Assembly: GCA_024228395.1 (NCBI GenBank) | Contig: JAAETM010000231.1 | Span: 1 to 44,446, forward strand | Source of the DNA: a bacterium | Lineage (GTDB): Bacteria; Planctomycetota; UBA1135; GCA-002686595 | Reading direction: 5' to 3' | DNA: 44,446 nt | In this document: piece by piece, positions 43,501-44,446 of the stretch | How positions within the stretch are numbered: the first letter of the stretch is position 1 | Layout of the letters: every line of letters starts with the position of its first letter | Notes under the pieces: model-generated | Databases searched by the model: none | What the model saw: the letters and a program-made list of their open reading frames with translations, nothing else | Told to the model about the DNA's origin: nothing | Translations under genes and position numbers: made by a program

Positions 43501-44446
43501 GACAAGCAGCTGTTGGCCATGCGGGGCAGTGGGGAGCGCGCCTATCACGTGACTTGGAAATTCGAACGGGGAGGGCGCAGCGGGGAGCATACCTTCGACG
43601 GGCCTTGGGTCGGGTTGTGCGCTTTGGTTGAGAAAGAAGCCAAGATTCGGGTGCAGGCCAAGGCCGCGGCGGAGTGGGCCGCGCCCCTGGCGGACCGGCC
43701 CTGCGAGGCTTGCGTGGGCGCGGGACTGCGCGCACACATCGCAGATGTGCGCGTGGGATCCTGGACCCTCCCGGAGCTGCTGGCTCTGCCCCTGGAGCAG
43801 GTGGTTTCCTCTTTGCACAACGCCTCCGGCACGGATGCACAGTTGCGTGTGCTAAAGACCATTCTCCAGGAGATCGAAGTGCGCATCGACGACCTTTGCG
43901 GGTTGGGCTTGGGGCATTTGCAATTGTCCCGGCCGAGCCAAAGCCTGTCCGAGGGCGAGCTGCAACGTTTGCGTTTGATCGGGGTCTTGCGCTCTGGATT
44001 GAGCGGCATGACGGTCGTTTTGGATGAGCCCAGTTCGGGTTTGCATGCGCGCGATGTACAGCGTTTGGTGCAGCGCCTCGAGGCCCTCAAGGCTGCTGGC
44101 AATACGGTTGTGGTCGTGTCGCACCGTGGGCAGGTCTTGCGCGCGGCGGACCATGCAATCGAGCTGGGGCCGGGGGTGGGCGATGGTGGAGGCCAGGTGG
44201 TCTACCAGGGCCCCATGGCACCCTACTTGGCGGGGGACGGGGCGACCGCTGTGGCCTTGCGCAGTGTGCGGCCGGGTGCGGAAGTCCCCGTCGCGGCATC
44301 CGAGTCCATGACGTTCCGCGGGCTATGCGCCAACAACCTAAGCGCATGGGACGCGGAGATCCCCATGAATCGGATCGTGGCCATTACCGGCGTATCGGGC
44401 AGTGGCAAGAGCAGTCTGTTGTTCGATGTGGTGGAGGCTTCGTTGA
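40546..44446 (+). CDS. Giant UvrA-like protein with at least four ABC ATPase modules, partial
   Basis: UvrA is the DNA-damage-sensing ATPase of nucleotide excision repair and normally has two ATPase modules in ~940 residues. Here 1300 codons run to the window edge without a stop. Walker A motifs lie at about 32-40 (GPSGSGKTS), 494-502 (GPSGAGKSS), 809-816 (GLSGSGKS) and 1282-1289 (GVSGSGKS). Signatures are LSGGE (354), LSRGE (676) and LSEGE (1134), with Walker B sequences LDEPTLGL, LDEPDRGL and LDEPSSGL. UvrA zinc-type CxxC pairs (CSTCEGSRL; CATCEG and CETCAGSRYG; CEACVG) and ARSTVGT and RRSTVAT insertion-domain motifs appear in both halves. It is therefore two UvrA-like proteins fused in tandem. 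The short first module suggests that the UvrB-binding domain is missing, as in UvrA2 proteins. Confidence 0.9.
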   Translation, partial: MQYPIRLRGAKEHNLQGVDLDLPKGLWIAVTGPSGSGKTSLVFDTLVREGQWRYLAGLSARARHFFGKLGSAQVDELGSLPVPLAVGVHQSGGHARSTVGTLSGLLDLWRLYFARCAVDPAGEAVTRSHFSFNQQVGACEACAGLGVMDRVDRDLLINDPALSIRGGALVPTLKNGYTVYSQVTLEVMGEICAAHGFDVDTPWRDLSDEQRHVIMHGTKSLEVAFGKHSIESRMKWEGITARPREQGYYRGLIPVIEETLKRNRNANILRFVRSVACSTCEGSRLGRVGRGARIGDLCLPEILGTAVEGWSDLRDRLPESEVAQVLIPELHARYGRLQRLGLAHLSLARGSTGLSGGEAQRLRLAAQLTAGLGGMLVALDEPTLGLSPDGQQGMTDVLNEFRDAGNSLLVVEHDPDMVRHADHWVALGPGAGVDGGRVVFQGDPSEHPLGEVPEPKEKSRQGSGGILELVGATLHNLRGAHLQVPLGTLHVVLGPSGAGKSSLVFQTLLPALTGQPGGAFAELTGVPGGKAQAVDARPLGRTPRSTPATWSGLFDGVRKWFAASPDAKQRGWGPGRFSYNNKEGRCATCEGLGVTRIGLHLLQDVEVVCETCAGSRYGVETLKVKRAGKNIGQVLGLSVSEAVEFFRGQPALHRLCQAMEKLGLGYLSLGQPIHHLSRGESQRIKLATLLGAERTTPSVLLLDEPDRGLHPSDVQLLIRALDALVDLGHTVIAISHHRHLWAAADGCTRVQDGQTTAHPDLDFAPLSQVQKPRGPSVGAGSIRLRGVQTHNLQGVHVELPHGQITGVMGLSGSGKSSLAFDTLAAESWRRFSESLPFQVRRFMRRLPKPALESASGLTPVVALRQGDARAGRRSTVATQSEIGPLLRLLFARIGLSAGEPCGLTAGHFNTEQGLGACTACSGLGVVARCDWDLLVTHPGLPLSGGAMKGTRPGKFFGEAGGQYMASLHAASPGFDWHVPFAELPRDKQLLAMRGSGERAYHVTWKFERGGRSGEHTFDGPWVGLCALVEKEAKIRVQAKAAAEWAAPLADRPCEACVGAGLRAHIADVRVGSWTLPELLALPLEQVVSSLHNASGTDAQLRVLKTILQEIEVRIDDLCGLGLGHLQLSRPSQSLSEGELQRLRLIGVLRSGLSGMTVVLDEPSSGLHARDVQRLVQRLEALKAAGNTVVVVSHRGQVLRAADHAIELGPGVGDGGGQVVYQGPMAPYLAGDGATAVALRSVRPGAEVPVAASESMTFRGLCANNLSAWDAEIPMNRIVAITGVSGSGKSSLLFDVVEASL

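Overview
The window is a gene-dense, fairly GC-rich chromosomal stretch of a diderm bacterium: it encodes TamA/TamB-type outer-membrane assembly proteins, several lipoproteins and a periplasmic adaptor. My best guess is an uncultured Planctomycetota member. The clues are a signal peptidase I with a large lectin-like insert, a long secreted protein built of carboxypeptidase-regulatory-like repeats, a cytochrome c peroxidase ending in a beta-rich module I associate with planctomycete secreted proteins, and a tandem-duplicated UvrA-like protein. This is recognition from memory and has not been checked by a search. I see no tRNA, rRNA, CRISPR array, transposase or phage gene.

Layout. (1) 1-5432, minus strand: a housekeeping run in the order birA, rph, rdgB, lepA, lepB (lepB runs off the left edge). 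(2) 5551-9529, plus strand: a signalling cluster with a small lipoprotein, a double-PilZ protein, an MshEN-like protein, a 34-residue membrane peptide, a second double-PilZ protein and an RNase Z-like hydrolase. (3) 9519-15762, minus strand: an envelope operon with a membrane-anchored coiled-coil protein, TamB, TamA/Omp85 and a PepSY-type membrane protein. (4) 16026-16610, plus strand: a DinB-family protein with a strong terminator. (5) 16624-21042, minus strand: a tripartite ABC exporter (ATPase, FtsX-type permease, HlyD-type adaptor). (6) 21211-28724, minus strand: an unknown protein, cobalamin-dependent methionine synthase coupled to an ArsR-methyltransferase fusion regulator, an AI-2E family transporter and an HNH nuclease. 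(7) 28947-36793, minus strand: a trypsin-like/TPR protein that has lost its catalytic residues, then a translationally coupled unit of a carboxypeptidase-regulatory-repeat protein with modA, followed by modB-modC. (8) 36960-44446, plus strand: a secreted protein with a degenerate zincin motif (HQLGH), a di-haem cytochrome c peroxidase, and the start of a giant UvrA-like protein with four ATPase modules that runs off the right edge.

The most unusual points are the compact c-di-GMP-type effector cluster at 5.5-8.7 kb, two apparent pseudo-enzymes (28947-30704 and 36960-38675), the quadruple-ATPase UvrA, the ArsR-methyltransferase/metH unit with a palindrome at its start codon, and two intergenic inverted-repeat structures flanking the HNH gene. 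None of these is demonstrably a new system from sequence alone.
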